A stretch of DNA of 64,000 nt, taken from the NCBI RefSeq assembly GCF_001667265.1, contig NZ_LZHW01000029.1, positions 29,922-93,921 of the forward strand. The letters run 5' to 3'. Under the pieces are notes generated by a model. It did not search any database and was not told where the DNA came from. It worked only from the letters and a program-made list of their open reading frames with translations. The stretch comes from Mycobacterium sp. ACS4331 (GTDB lineage: Bacteria; Actinomycetota; Actinomycetes; Mycobacteriales; Mycobacteriaceae). Both the position numbers and the translations under genes were made by a program. Shown here in pieces: positions 38,592 through 48,663 of this stretch (its first letter is position 1; each line of letters opens with the position of its first letter).

Positions 38592-40052
38592 TCAGCGGCC
38601 GGAGACGGGCTGGCTGGCCACTGAGGCCGACGACGACGGCGCGGTGGTGGGCCGCTCGATGATCGTCGAGTTCGGCCCGCCCACCCGGTAACTCGCGCCG
38701 CGGTGCTCACCGGGCAGCCGGTCTCCCTGCTCGAACAGCTTGTTCCGCAACGTGCCGGGGGTGTACTCGGCCTGGTGCGCGCCGCGTTCGGTGAGCACCG
38801 GCACCACGTGCTCGATGAAGTCGGCGAACGATCCCGGAGTGATGGCGTAGGCCAGGTTGAACCCGTCGACGTCGGTCTCGGCGACCCACTCCTGCAGGGT
38901 GTCGGCCACGGACTCGCCCGAGCCCACGACCAGCGGGCCCATGCCACCGATCTTGCCCCACTTCGCGATGTCGGCCACGGCCCATTCACCACCGTCGGGG
39001 TCGGCGGACTGGAACGCCTTGACGGCCGAGAGGATCGCGTTGGAGTCGACGTTGCCGATCGGCTCGTCCAACCCGAACCGCGACAGGTCCACGCCCATCC
39101 ACCCCGACATGAAGGTCAGTGCGCCCTCGGCGTCGCCGTATGACAGGTACTCGGCGTACTTGGCCGCCGCCTCCTGGTCGGTGGCCGCGGTGATGACGGT
39201 CGACAGGTTGTAGATCCGTGCGGAGTACGGATCTCGGCCGGCGAGTTCGAGTTCGCGACGGATGGTGCTGACGGTCTCGGCCAGCAGCGCCTTGGTCGGG
39301 GCCGCGGTGAATATCGCCTCGGCGTTCTCGGCGGCGAACCGGACCCCGCGCGGTGACGAGCCGGCCTGGAAGATCACCGGGGTGCGCTGCGGCGACGGCT
39401 CCGACAGGTGGATGCCGGGCACGCTGAAATGTGTTCCCTGGTGCCCGATGTGGTGCACCTTGGCGGGGTCGGTGAAGACGCCGCCGTCGGCGTCGCGGAT
39501 CACCGCCTCGTCCTCCCAGGACCCCTCCCACAGCTTGTAGAGCACCTCGAGGTACTCGTCGGCGTGGTCGTAGCGCGCATCATGTGCGGGCTGATCGGTC
39601 TGGCCCATGTTGCGCGCCGCCGACGGCAGATACCCCGTGACGATGTTCCAGCCGATCCGGCCCTTCGTCAGGTGGTCGAGCGTCGAGATCCGGCGGGCGA
39701 ACGGATAGGGATGCTCGAAACCCGTTCCGGTGGTGACACCGAAGCCGAGGTGCTCGGTGACCAGCGCCATCGCAGACACCAGCAGCAGAGGGTCGTTGAC
39801 CGGGATCTGGGCGGCCTGGCGGATGGCGGCTTCGTCACTGGCCCCATAGATGTCATAGGTGCCCAGCACGTCGGCGATGAACAACCCGTCGAACCGACCG
39901 CGTTCGAGCAGCTTCGCCAACTCGGTCCAGTAGCTCAGATCCTTGTAGCGGGCCGACTGGTCCTCGGGGTGGCGCCACAGTCCGGGGGACTGGTGGGCGA
40001 CGCAGTTCATGTCGAAGGCGTTGAAGCGGATGGTTCGGGTCACTGTGGGCAC
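38592..40052 (-). CDS. NtaA/SnaA/DszA-type flavin-dependent monooxygenase (luciferase-like)
   Basis: A 486-aa LLM-class flavoprotein of the nitrilotriacetate monooxygenase/desulfurisation family, which uses reduced FMN from a separate reductase to oxidise N- or S-containing organics. Family features: RTIRFNAFDMNCVAHQSPGLW at the start, WTELAKLLERGRFDGLFIADV, FEHPYPFARRISTLDHLTKGR, GWNIVTGYL and QAGSSPRGVRFAAENAEAIF. The start is uncertain: GTG at 40052 is used, and GTG 40043 and GTG 40121 are also in frame with no clear ribosome binding site. No flavin reductase gene is adjacent, and the substrate is unknown. Confidence 0.87.
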   Translation of the reverse strand: MPTVTRTIRFNAFDMNCVAHQSPGLWRHPEDQSARYKDLSYWTELAKLLERGRFDGLFIADVLGTYDIYGASDEAAIRQAAQIPVNDPLLLVSAMALVTEHLGFGVTTGTGFEHPYPFARRISTLDHLTKGRIGWNIVTGYLPSAARNMGQTDQPAHDARYDHADEYLEVLYKLWEGSWEDEAVIRDADGGVFTDPAKVHHIGHQGTHFSVPGIHLSEPSPQRTPVIFQAGSSPRGVRFAAENAEAIFTAAPTKALLAETVSTIRRELELAGRDPYSARIYNLSTVITAATDQEAAAKYAEYLSYGDAEGALTFMSGWMGVDLSRFGLDEPIGNVDSNAILSAVKAFQSADPDGGEWAVADIAKWGKIGGMGPLVVGSGESVADTLQEWVAETDVDGFNLAYAITPGSFADFIEHVVPVLTERGAHQAEYTPGTLRNKLFEQGDRLPGEHRGASYRVGGPNSTIIERPTTAPSSSASVASQPVSGR

Positions 40053-40179
40053 GCTGGTCGATCTGTTTGGGCCGGTCACCGGTTTGAGTCCGCACGATTC
40101 GAAAGCAATGTGATCGGGCACACTGTTGTGCCAAGGTGGAGGTGACTCATCTCACGCGGCGCGGCGGAAAGGACGGCTG

Positions 40180-41673
40180 ATGTCCCACGGTCCGATCGGC
40201 GGTTCAAGCGACCACGATCCGTTCATCGACGCAGACCAGCACTTCAACTCGGGCCGCAGCGCCGTGCGCATCGCCTCGGCCGCGGCGTTGGGTGGCCTGT
40301 TGTTCGGCTACGACAGCGCGGTGATCAACGGTGCGGTGTCGGCGATCCAGAAGCATTTCGACATCAGCAACTTCATGCTCGGGGTCGCGGTGGCCTCGGC
40401 GCTGCTCGGCGCCGCGCTCGGTGCGCTGACGGCGGGCCGGTTGGCCGACCGGGTCGGGCGTCTGGCGGTGATGAAGCTGGCCGCGGTGCTGTTCCTGCTC
40501 AGTGCCATCGGCGCGGGCCTGGCGACCAACGTGTGGCTCATCATCGTGTTCCGCGTCATCGGCGGCATCGGCGTCGGTGTCGCCTCGGTGATCGCACCGA
40601 CCTACATCGCCGAGACCTCACCGGCCCACATCCGCGGCAGGCTCGGGTCGCTGCAGCAGCTGGCCATCGTGTCGGGCATCTTCATCTCCCTGGCCGTCGA
40701 CTGGCTGCTGGCACACCTGGCTGGCGGGTCCGACAAGGAACTGTGGCTGGGCATGGAGGCCTGGCGATGGATGTTCCTGGCGATGGCGGTGCCCGCGGTC
40801 GTCTACGGACTGCTGGCCTTCACGATCCCCGAATCGCCGCGGTATCTCGTTGCCACTCATCGCATTCCGGAAGCCCGCCGCGTGCTGACCAGGCTTCTCG
40901 GCGAGAAGAACCTGGAAATCACCATCACCCGCATCCAGGAGACGCTGCAGTCGGAGAAACCGCCGTCGTGGCGTGATCTCGGAAAGCCGGGCGGCGGCCT
41001 CTACGGGATCGTCTGGGTCGGACTCGGGCTGTCGATCTTCCAGCAGTTCGTCGGCATCAACGTGATCTTCTACTACAGCAACGTGCTCTGGGAGGCTGTC
41101 GGCTTCGACGAGAGTTCGTCCTTCACGATCACGGTCATCACCTCGGTGGTCAACATCGCCACCACCCTCATCGCGATCGCCCTGATCGACAAGGTGGGCC
41201 GCAAGCCCCTGCTGCTGATCGGTTCGGCCGGCATGGCGGTGACGCTGGCCACCATGGCCATCATCTTCGGCACCGCGCCGCAGGTCGACGGACAGCCGAT
41301 CCTGGACGGGGCCGCGGGACCCATCGCGCTGATCGCCGCGAACCTGTTCGTCGTGGCCTTCGGCATGTCGTGGGGCCCGGTGGTGTGGGTGCTGCTCGGC
41401 GAGATGTTCCCGAACCGGATCCGCGCGGCCGCGCTCGGGCTGGTGGCCGCCGGCCAGTGGGTGGCGAACTTCCTGATCACCGTCACGTTCCCGGGACTGC
41501 GCGAGGTCCTCGGCGTCGCGTACGGCTTCTACGCCCTGTGCGCCATCCTGTCGCTGGTGTTCGTCTGGCGGTATGTGCGTGAGACCAAGGGTGTCGCGCT
41601 GGAGGACATGCACGCCGAACTCCTGCACGAGGACGGCCATCAGACGAGCCGGCAGGAGCCCACCGTCACCTGA
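40180..41673 (+). CDS. glcP: Sugar-porter MFS permease (GlcP-like)
   Basis: A 497-aa, 12-helix member of the sugar porter family. Signatures are GGLLFGYDSAVINGA, GRLADRVGRLAVM, PESPRYLV after helix 6, GINVIFYYSN and the repeated DKVGRKPLL. It most likely imports glucose or a related monosaccharide with protons. M. smegmatis carries its GlcP glucose permease just before hisE and hisG, the same context as here, which supports the symbol. A ribosome binding site (GGAAAGGA) precedes the ATG. It is divergent from the flavin monooxygenase. Confidence 0.88.
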   Translation: MSHGPIGGSSDHDPFIDADQHFNSGRSAVRIASAAALGGLLFGYDSAVINGAVSAIQKHFDISNFMLGVAVASALLGAALGALTAGRLADRVGRLAVMKLAAVLFLLSAIGAGLATNVWLIIVFRVIGGIGVGVASVIAPTYIAETSPAHIRGRLGSLQQLAIVSGIFISLAVDWLLAHLAGGSDKELWLGMEAWRWMFLAMAVPAVVYGLLAFTIPESPRYLVATHRIPEARRVLTRLLGEKNLEITITRIQETLQSEKPPSWRDLGKPGGGLYGIVWVGLGLSIFQQFVGINVIFYYSNVLWEAVGFDESSSFTITVITSVVNIATTLIAIALIDKVGRKPLLLIGSAGMAVTLATMAIIFGTAPQVDGQPILDGAAGPIALIAANLFVVAFGMSWGPVVWVLLGEMFPNRIRAAALGLVAAGQWVANFLITVTFPGLREVLGVAYGFYALCAILSLVFVWRYVRETKGVALEDMHAELLHEDGHQTSRQEPTVT

Positions 41674-41711
41674 CGCGGGCGTGATCGGCGGGCATGAAAG
41701 AATGAACGCCC

Positions 41712-41975
41712 GTGAAGACCTTCGAGGAGCTGTTCGCCGAACTGGGCGAACGCGCCCGCACCCGGCCCGCCGGCAGTGGCACCGTCGCCGCACTGGACGC
41801 CGGGGTGCACACGATCGGCAAGAAGATCCTCGAGGAGGCCGGCGAAGTCTGGCTGGCCGCCGAGCACGAGTCCGACGACGCGTTGGCCGAGGAGGTCAGC
41901 CAGCTGCTGTACTGGGCACAGGTGCTGCTGCTGGCGCGTGGTCTGACCCTCGATGATGTGTACCGGAAGCTGTGA
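41712..41975 (+). CDS. hisE: Phosphoribosyl-ATP pyrophosphohydrolase HisE
   Basis: An 87-aa all-alpha MazG-like enzyme for the second step of histidine synthesis (PR-ATP to PR-AMP). [18 protein letters not shown] with [15 protein letters not shown] gives the metal-binding acidic residues. GTG is the start; the near-by ATG at 41702 is out of frame. The stop overlaps the hisG start (GTGA, 41972-41975). A separate HisE, rather than a HisIE fusion, with hisG next to it and away from the main his operon is the usual mycobacterial arrangement. Confidence 0.95.
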   Translation: MKTFEELFAELGERARTRPAGSGTVAALDAGVHTIGKKILEEAGEVWLAAEHESDDALAEEVSQLLYWAQVLLLARGLTLDDVYRKL

Positions 41976-42826
41976 GCGACATGTTGCGCGTTGCCGTCCC
42001 GAACAAGGGCGCCCTGAGTGAGTCGGCCGCCGAGATCCTGGCCGAGGCCGGATACCGGCGTCGCACCGACCCCAAGGACCTGACCGTCATCGACCCGCTC
42101 AACCAGGTCGAGTTCTTCTTCCTGCGGCCCAAGGACATTGCCATCTACGTGGGGTCGGGCCAGCTGGACTGCGGAATCACGGGCCGGGATCTGGCCGCGG
42201 AGTCCAACGCCCCGGTCTCGGAACGCCTGGCCCTCGGGTTCGGTTCGTCGACGTTCCGCTACGCCGCCCCGGCGGGGCGCGAGTGGACGGTTGCCGACCT
42301 GGCCGGCAAGCGGATCGCCACGGCCTACCCGAATCTGGTCCGCAATGATCTCGCCGCCAAGGGCATCGAGGCGTCCGTCATCCGGTTGGACGGCGCGGTC
42401 GAGATCTCCATCCAACTGGGTGTGGCCGATGCCATCGCCGATGTGGTCGGCTCGGGACGCACTCTGCGCCAGCATGATCTGGTCGCCTTCGGTGACGTCC
42501 TGTGCGACTCCGAGGCCGTGCTGATCGAGGCCGAGGGCAGGCCCGCCGACCCGGCCCGGGACCAGCTCGCCGCCCGCGTGCAGGGGGTTGTTTTCGGCCA
42601 GCAGTACCTGATGCTCGACTATGACTGCCCGCGTGCGGTTCTGGATCGCGCGACCGAGGTGACGCCCGGCCTGGAGTCCCCGACGATCGCGCCGCTGGCC
42701 GATCCGGACTGGGTCGCGGTGCGGGCGCTGGTGCCGCGCAAGTCCGTCAACGCCATCATGGATGAGCTCGCCGCGATCGGAGCCAAGGCGATCTTGGCGT
42801 CTGACATCAGGTTCTGTCGCTTCTGA
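41972..42826 (+). CDS. hisG: ATP phosphoribosyltransferase HisG, long form
   Basis: A 284-aa hexameric enzyme that commits ATP and PRPP to histidine synthesis. The catalytic region shows [26 protein letters not shown] and [13 protein letters not shown] (PRPP-binding loop). A C-terminal ACT-like regulatory domain (about residues 212-284) marks the long form, which is inhibited by histidine directly and needs no HisZ. The GTG start overlaps the hisE stop. A second gene, DUF4126, follows after 17 bp but has its own promoter-like box. Confidence 0.96.
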   Translation: MSDMLRVAVPNKGALSESAAEILAEAGYRRRTDPKDLTVIDPLNQVEFFFLRPKDIAIYVGSGQLDCGITGRDLAAESNAPVSERLALGFGSSTFRYAAPAGREWTVADLAGKRIATAYPNLVRNDLAAKGIEASVIRLDGAVEISIQLGVADAIADVVGSGRTLRQHDLVAFGDVLCDSEAVLIEAEGRPADPARDQLAARVQGVVFGQQYLMLDYDCPRAVLDRATEVTPGLESPTIAPLADPDWVAVRALVPRKSVNAIMDELAAIGAKAILASDIRFCRF

Positions 42827-42831
42827 CGTGT

Positions 42832-42837
42832 TAGCGT
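42832..42837 (+). promoter_or_regulatory. Probable -10 box (TAGCGT) for the DUF4126 gene
   Basis: TAGCGT is followed by 6 nt and GTG at 42844, the leaderless spacing, directly after hisG. Confidence 0.45.
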
Positions 42838-42843
42838 CCGAAG

Positions 42844-43323
42844 GTGACGCACTTCCTGGTACTGCTGCTGGCCCTGCTCATCGGTGTCGTCGCCGGTCTG
42901 AGGGCGTTCAGTGCTCCGGCCGCGATCGCGTGGGCCGCAGCGCTGCAATGGATCAACCTGGACGGCACCTGGGCCTCGTGGATGGGCAACTGGGTCACCG
43001 TCGTACTGCTGACCGTGCTCGCCGTCGTGGAGCTGGTCACCGACCAGCTGCCCAAGACGCCCAGTCGCAAGACACCCATGCAGTTCGGTGCGCGCCTGAT
43101 CACCGGCGGCTTGGCCGGCGCCGCGTTGGGCACGGCCTGGGGCTACACCTTCGGGGGGCTGGGGGCCGGCATCGTCGGTGCGGTGATCGGCACCCTCGTC
43201 GGCTATGAACTGCGCCGCAGGCTGTCTGACAAGGTGGGCATCGACCTTCCCGTCGCGCTGACCGAGGACGCGATCGCGGTCCTGGGTGCATTCGGTATCG
43301 CCGCGTTGTCAGCCGTGCTGTGA
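42844..43323 (+). CDS. DUF4126-type integral membrane protein (Rv2120c-like)
   Basis: A 159-aa membrane protein with about four helices. VVAGLRAFSAPAAIAWAAAL opens it, ELVTDQLPKTPSRKTPMQFGAR forms a conserved cytoplasmic loop, and a glycine-rich tail segment (GLGAGIVGAVIGTLVGYELRR) follows. This is the pattern of DUF4126. Function is unknown. It stands after hisG as Rv2120c does after hisG in M. tuberculosis. Its stop overlaps the flavoprotein start (GTGA). Confidence 0.82.
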   Translation: MTHFLVLLLALLIGVVAGLRAFSAPAAIAWAAALQWINLDGTWASWMGNWVTVVLLTVLAVVELVTDQLPKTPSRKTPMQFGARLITGGLAGAALGTAWGYTFGGLGAGIVGAVIGTLVGYELRRRLSDKVGIDLPVALTEDAIAVLGAFGIAALSAVL

Positions 43324-44693
43324 CTCAACGCTTCGACGCGATCGTCGTCGGCGCCGGTCAGGCCGGTCCGCCACTCGCGGGCCGGCTCACCGCGGCCGGC
43401 CGGACGGTCGCGGTCGTCGAACGCAGCCTCGTCGGCGGCACGTGCGTGAACTCCGGCTGCATCCCGACCAAGACGCTGGTCGCCAGTGCACACGCCGCGC
43501 ACGTTGCCCGGCGTGGCGACGAGTACGGCGTCGGAATCACCGATGTCACCGTCGACATGGCAAAGGTGAAGGCGCGCAAGGACAAAATCATGCTCGGCGA
43601 CCGGCGCGGCGTCGAGGACTGGATCGCCGGGATGCCCGGCTGCACGCTGATCCGCGGCCACGCCCGATTCGTCGGCCCCAAGACGCTGCGCATCGGCGAG
43701 GACCAGACCATCGAGGCCGACCAGATCTTCCTCAACGTGGGTGGGCGCGCCGTGGTGCCCGACATCCCGGGCCTGGCCGACGTCGACTACCTGACCAACG
43801 TCGGAATCCTCGAACTCGATTCCGTCCCTGAGCATCTCGTGATCATCGGCGGCTCCTACATCGCGCTCGAGTTCGCCCAGATGTACCGGCGGTTCGGCGC
43901 GCGGGTCACAGTCGTCGAGAAGGGGCCGCGCCTGACCTCACGCGAGGACGAGGACGTCTCGGCGGCCATCAAGGACATTCTGGAGGCCGAGGACATCACG
44001 GTCGTCCTCGGCGCGGACGCCATGCGGCTCTCCCGCACGGGCAGCGGCTTCGAACTCACCCCGCGCGAGGGGGCCGCGCCGATCACCGGAAGTCACCTGC
44101 TGGTGGCCACCGGACGCAGGCCCAACACCGACGACCTGGGACTCGACGCCGCGGGGGTGCAGACCGACAAGCGCGGGTACATCGTGGTCGACGACCAACT
44201 GCGCACCAACGTCGAGGGCATCTGGGCGATGGGGGACTGCAACGGGCGGGGGGCGTTCACCCACACGTCGTACAACGACTTCGAGATTGTGGCGGCCAAC
44301 CTGCTCGACGACGATCCGCGTCGGGTCAGCGACCGCATTCCGACCTACGCGCTCTACATCGACCCGCCCCTGGGGCGCGCCGGGATGACGGTCGACGAGG
44401 TCCGCCGGACGGGACGCAGGGCGCTGGTGGGCAAGCGGCCCATGACCCGCGTCGGGCGGGCCGTGGAGAAGGGCGAGACGCAGGGCTTCATGAAGGTCGT
44501 CGTGGACGCCGAGACCGAGCAGATCCTGGGCGCGGCGATCCTCGGTGTCGGGGGAGACGAGGTCATCCATTCGATCCTCGACATCATGACGGCCAAGAAG
44601 CCCTACACCGCGATCTCGCGCACCATGCACATCCATCCCACGGTCAGCGAACTGGTGCCCACGATGCTGCAGGAGTTGACGCCGCTGGATTAG
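43320..44693 (+). CDS. Mercuric-reductase-like FAD/NAD(P) disulfide oxidoreductase
   Basis: A 457-aa class I pyridine nucleotide-disulfide oxidoreductase. FAD motif VVGAGQAGPPLA, redox-active pair Cys42/Cys47 in GGTCVNSGCIPTK, NAD motif IIGGSYIALEFAQM, second FAD motif WAMGDCNGRGAFTHT and the C-terminal dimer-interface dyad SRTMHIHPTVSELVP. It lacks the N-terminal HMA domain and the C-terminal Cys pair of true MerA. It is therefore more likely a disulfide or quinone reductase of unknown substrate. The GTG start overlaps the DUF4126 stop. Confidence 0.9.
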   Translation: MTQRFDAIVVGAGQAGPPLAGRLTAAGRTVAVVERSLVGGTCVNSGCIPTKTLVASAHAAHVARRGDEYGVGITDVTVDMAKVKARKDKIMLGDRRGVEDWIAGMPGCTLIRGHARFVGPKTLRIGEDQTIEADQIFLNVGGRAVVPDIPGLADVDYLTNVGILELDSVPEHLVIIGGSYIALEFAQMYRRFGARVTVVEKGPRLTSREDEDVSAAIKDILEAEDITVVLGADAMRLSRTGSGFELTPREGAAPITGSHLLVATGRRPNTDDLGLDAAGVQTDKRGYIVVDDQLRTNVEGIWAMGDCNGRGAFTHTSYNDFEIVAANLLDDDPRRVSDRIPTYALYIDPPLGRAGMTVDEVRRTGRRALVGKRPMTRVGRAVEKGETQGFMKVVVDAETEQILGAAILGVGGDEVIHSILDIMTAKKPYTAISRTMHIHPTVSELVPTMLQELTPLD

Positions 44694-45459
44694 CGGCGCT
44701 GCACCAGCAGTGTCTGCGCCGTCGTCCCGACGAACCCCGTGCGGTCGAACACCTCGGCCGTCGTGACGCCGATCCCGTCCGGGCCGATTGAGCCGCGGGC
44801 CCGAACCGCGAACTTGTCGCCCGTCGGCAGCCGATGCAGGTGCAGCGTGGTGTCGGTGTTCATGAAGATGTACTCGTCGGGACTCAGCGCCGAGCCGATG
44901 CCGTTGGCCGAATCCACCACCATGGTCAGGCGCTGCAGCCCGGTCGTCGGCTCGTCGTCGACCAGACCGACCCGCGGTGTGAGCCGGAAGACCCGGGCCC
45001 CGGCATCGTCGCGCTGGCGGCGCCAGTCCACCGACTCCAGGTAGCCGGGGGCGTTCCACCAGAACGACGGCAGCGGCTCGTCCTCGGTGTCACCCAGAGG
45101 CGGGAAGCGGTCACTGGCCGCGGCCGAGGTGTCGCTGGTGGCCAGGGCCCAGGCCGTGACCCGCGCGACCGGCCGATCCGGCGCATCCAAGGTCGCCATC
45201 TCCGCGGCCACCATGGCGATCCGCCTGCCGGGCCGCGGAACCGACGTGTGCACCCGCAGCGGCACCACCGGAATCGCACCCAGGATGTCGAGCGTCAGCC
45301 GGCCGATGCGCAGCCCGGAGCCGTCGAGATGCTCCTCGATCACCTTGGTCAGCAGCGCCAGCGGGGGAGATCCGTGCTGGATCTCGGGTGTCCAGTTGCT
45401 GCGCGTGAAATCGCTGGACTCGAACGTGTTCTCCGAGATCCGTCGGTAGTAGCACTCGC

Positions 45460-45463
<4 letters not shown>
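44690..45463 (-). CDS. Acyl-CoA thioesterase-like (TesB-type double hotdog) protein
   Basis: A 257-aa protein with double-hotdog character. YYRRISENTFESSDFTRSNW and QHGSPPLALLTKVIEEHL fill the N-terminal hotdog, RPGRRIAMVAAEMATLDAPDRPVARVTAWA the following strands, and FMNTDTTLHLHRLPTGDKFAVRARG with GIGVTTAEVFDRTGFVGTTAQTLLV the second. This matches the mycobacterial thioesterase-family proteins related to TesB; the catalytic Asp/Gln/Thr set cannot be confirmed by eye. The GTG start overlaps the stop of the RecB-like gene (GTGA, 45460-45463). It meets the flavoprotein gene convergently with a 4-bp overlap. Confidence 0.8.
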
Positions 45464-47174
<1,711 letters not shown>

Positions 47175-47187
47175 GCGCGTCGGGCCC

Positions 47188-47481
47188 TCAGTCGTCGCTG
47201 TGGGCCAGACCCCGGCGCGCGGACAGCAGCATGATCTCCGGGCGCGCCGCGACCAGTCGTTCGGCCGCATCGAGCACCTCGATGACGTGGGCCCGCTCTC
47301 CCGAGACCACCGACAGGCCGATGCCCGCCCGGCGGTGCAGGTCCCGCGACCCCGTCTCGGCGGCTGACACCGAGAACCGGCGCTGCAGTTCGGCGACGAT
47401 GGGCCGCACCACCGACCGCTTCTCCTTGAGGGAGTGCACGTCACCGAGCAGGACGTCGAACTCCAGCCAGCCGATCCACAT
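47188..47481 (-). CDS. DUF503 (YlxP-like) protein
   Basis: A 97-aa protein of the DUF503/YlxP family: WLEFDVLLGDVHSLKEKRSVVRP with RFSVSAAETGSRDLHRRAGIG and a C-terminal helix. Relatives in other bacteria lie in nusA-infB-rbfA operons and are linked to ribosome biogenesis. Here it is a stand-alone gene at the Rv2117 position, 13 bp from the convergent trmI and 11 bp downstream of lppK. Confidence 0.87.
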   Translation of the reverse strand: MWIGWLEFDVLLGDVHSLKEKRSVVRPIVAELQRRFSVSAAETGSRDLHRRAGIGLSVVSGERAHVIEVLDAAERLVAARPEIMLLSARRGLAHSDD

Positions 47482-47492
47482 GGCGGCAGAAC

Positions 47493-47999
47493 TCAGCGCG
47501 GTCCGTCACCGAACGCCAACAGAAGGTCGGCCGTCGAGCGGGACAGCTGCCAACCGGTCGGAGTCTGCTTGAACTGCATCGGGAAGCTGAACGGGGCGGT
47601 GTCCGGCTTGCTCGTGGTCAACGTCACGTTCGCCCGCACCGTGCCCAGTGGACCGGAGTCCGACCAGGCCAGTTCGGTCGCCGTGTACGTCATCGGCAGC
47701 ATGTGGTTGTCGGACAGCGCCTTGGCGAAGTTGTCGAGCGTCTGGGCCTCGGCCGGGGTGGCGCCCTCGATCAGGGGCACCTTCTCCTCACCGGGCACCG
47801 CGGGGTCTGTGAGCTTCATCACGACGTCGGTCAGCGCCGCGGGATCCGGGAGTGGGGCGGACGGCACGGTCGGCGCGACGGTGGACGACGTCGGGGCCGG
47901 GGGCGGGGCGGACTCGCGTTCCTGTGGGCCGCACCCAGACAGCCCGAACGCCGCCACGAAAATCGTGGCGGCGCTCATGGCTGTGATCAGGCGGTTCAA
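47493..47999 (-). CDS. lppK: Lipoprotein LppK with MTB12-like domain
   Basis: A 168-aa lipoprotein. The signal peptide ends in FGLSGC (Cys23) and a Pro/Thr/Ser-rich linker of about 30 residues follows. The globular part reads DVVMKLTDPAVPGEEKVPLIEG, HMLPMTYTATELAWSD and PTGWQLSRSTADLLL. This is the same domain as in the neighbouring MTB12-like gene, so the two are tandem paralogues, one lipid-anchored and one secreted. Rv2116 occupies the same place in M. tuberculosis. Function is unknown. Confidence 0.88.
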   Translation of the reverse strand: MNRLITAMSAATIFVAAFGLSGCGPQERESAPPPAPTSSTVAPTVPSAPLPDPAALTDVVMKLTDPAVPGEEKVPLIEGATPAEAQTLDNFAKALSDNHMLPMTYTATELAWSDSGPLGTVRANVTLTTSKPDTAPFSFPMQFKQTPTGWQLSRSTADLLLAFGDGPR

Positions 48000-48014
48000 C
48001 TCAGGAGGTTCAAC

Positions 48015-48512
48015 TCACGACGAGAAGAGCGTCAGCACCTGGGAGGCGGAACCGCGGGACAGCTTCCAGCCGCCCTGATTCACGAACGTGATGGTCTGAG
48101 TGGTGGGCGCCAGACCCGGCCCGGAGGCCGTCACGTTGGCGCTGGCCACGCCCGGTGCGCTCGGCGCGATGTCCGACACCGAGAAGCTCAGGGGCAACAG
48201 ACCCTTGGCGACGGCGTTCTTCATCAGCCGGTCGGCGGTCTTGCCCTCGATGATGCCGATGCCGTTCTCGACCAGATAGCCCTTGCTGGAGAACGGGACT
48301 CCGGGGTTGGCCAGGCCGTTGAGCACGCCGTACAGATCGTCGGCCGTGGGCACGTCGGCCGCCGGGTTCAGGGGCATCGGGGTGCCGAACACCGCGAGCT
48401 GCGCCTGCGGCTGCGCCGGAGCGGCTGCAATGGAAGTCACACCTGCCGCTGCCGCGCCGGCGATGACAGCGGCACCGGCAATGGCGGCCACCCCCGTGGC
48501 TAGGTATTTCAT
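48015..48512 (-). CDS. Secreted MTB12 (CFP-2)-like low-molecular-weight antigen
   Basis: A 165-aa exported protein. The N-terminal signal sequence (MKYLATGVAAIAGAAVIAGA..) is followed by APAQPQAQ, with no lipobox cysteine. Mature motifs FGTPMPLNPAADVPTADDLYGVLNGLANP, SKGYLVENGIGI, LPLSFSVSDIAP and FVNQGGWKLSRGSA match MTB12. In M. tuberculosis MTB12 (Rv2376c) is elsewhere, so this copy beside lppK is not positionally equivalent. ATG 48512 has an upstream AAAGGA; TTG 48518 is the alternative. It is divergent from mpa. Confidence 0.88.
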   Translation of the reverse strand: MKYLATGVAAIAGAAVIAGAAAAGVTSIAAAPAQPQAQLAVFGTPMPLNPAADVPTADDLYGVLNGLANPGVPFSSKGYLVENGIGIIEGKTADRLMKNAVAKGLLPLSFSVSDIAPSAPGVASANVTASGPGLAPTTQTITFVNQGGWKLSRGSASQVLTLFSS

Positions 48513-48663
48513 GTTCAAGGCGTCCTTTCGTTGGGCCGTCTCGCCTTCAGAGGCTAACAGTGTCGCTGGTGTGTCGAATTCCTACAGCGCACACAATGAC
48601 TGAATCGCCGGTAGCGTTGAAGGTGTTACTGCACCAACTTTCGGTGCGGGAGAGGAGCGCAAC

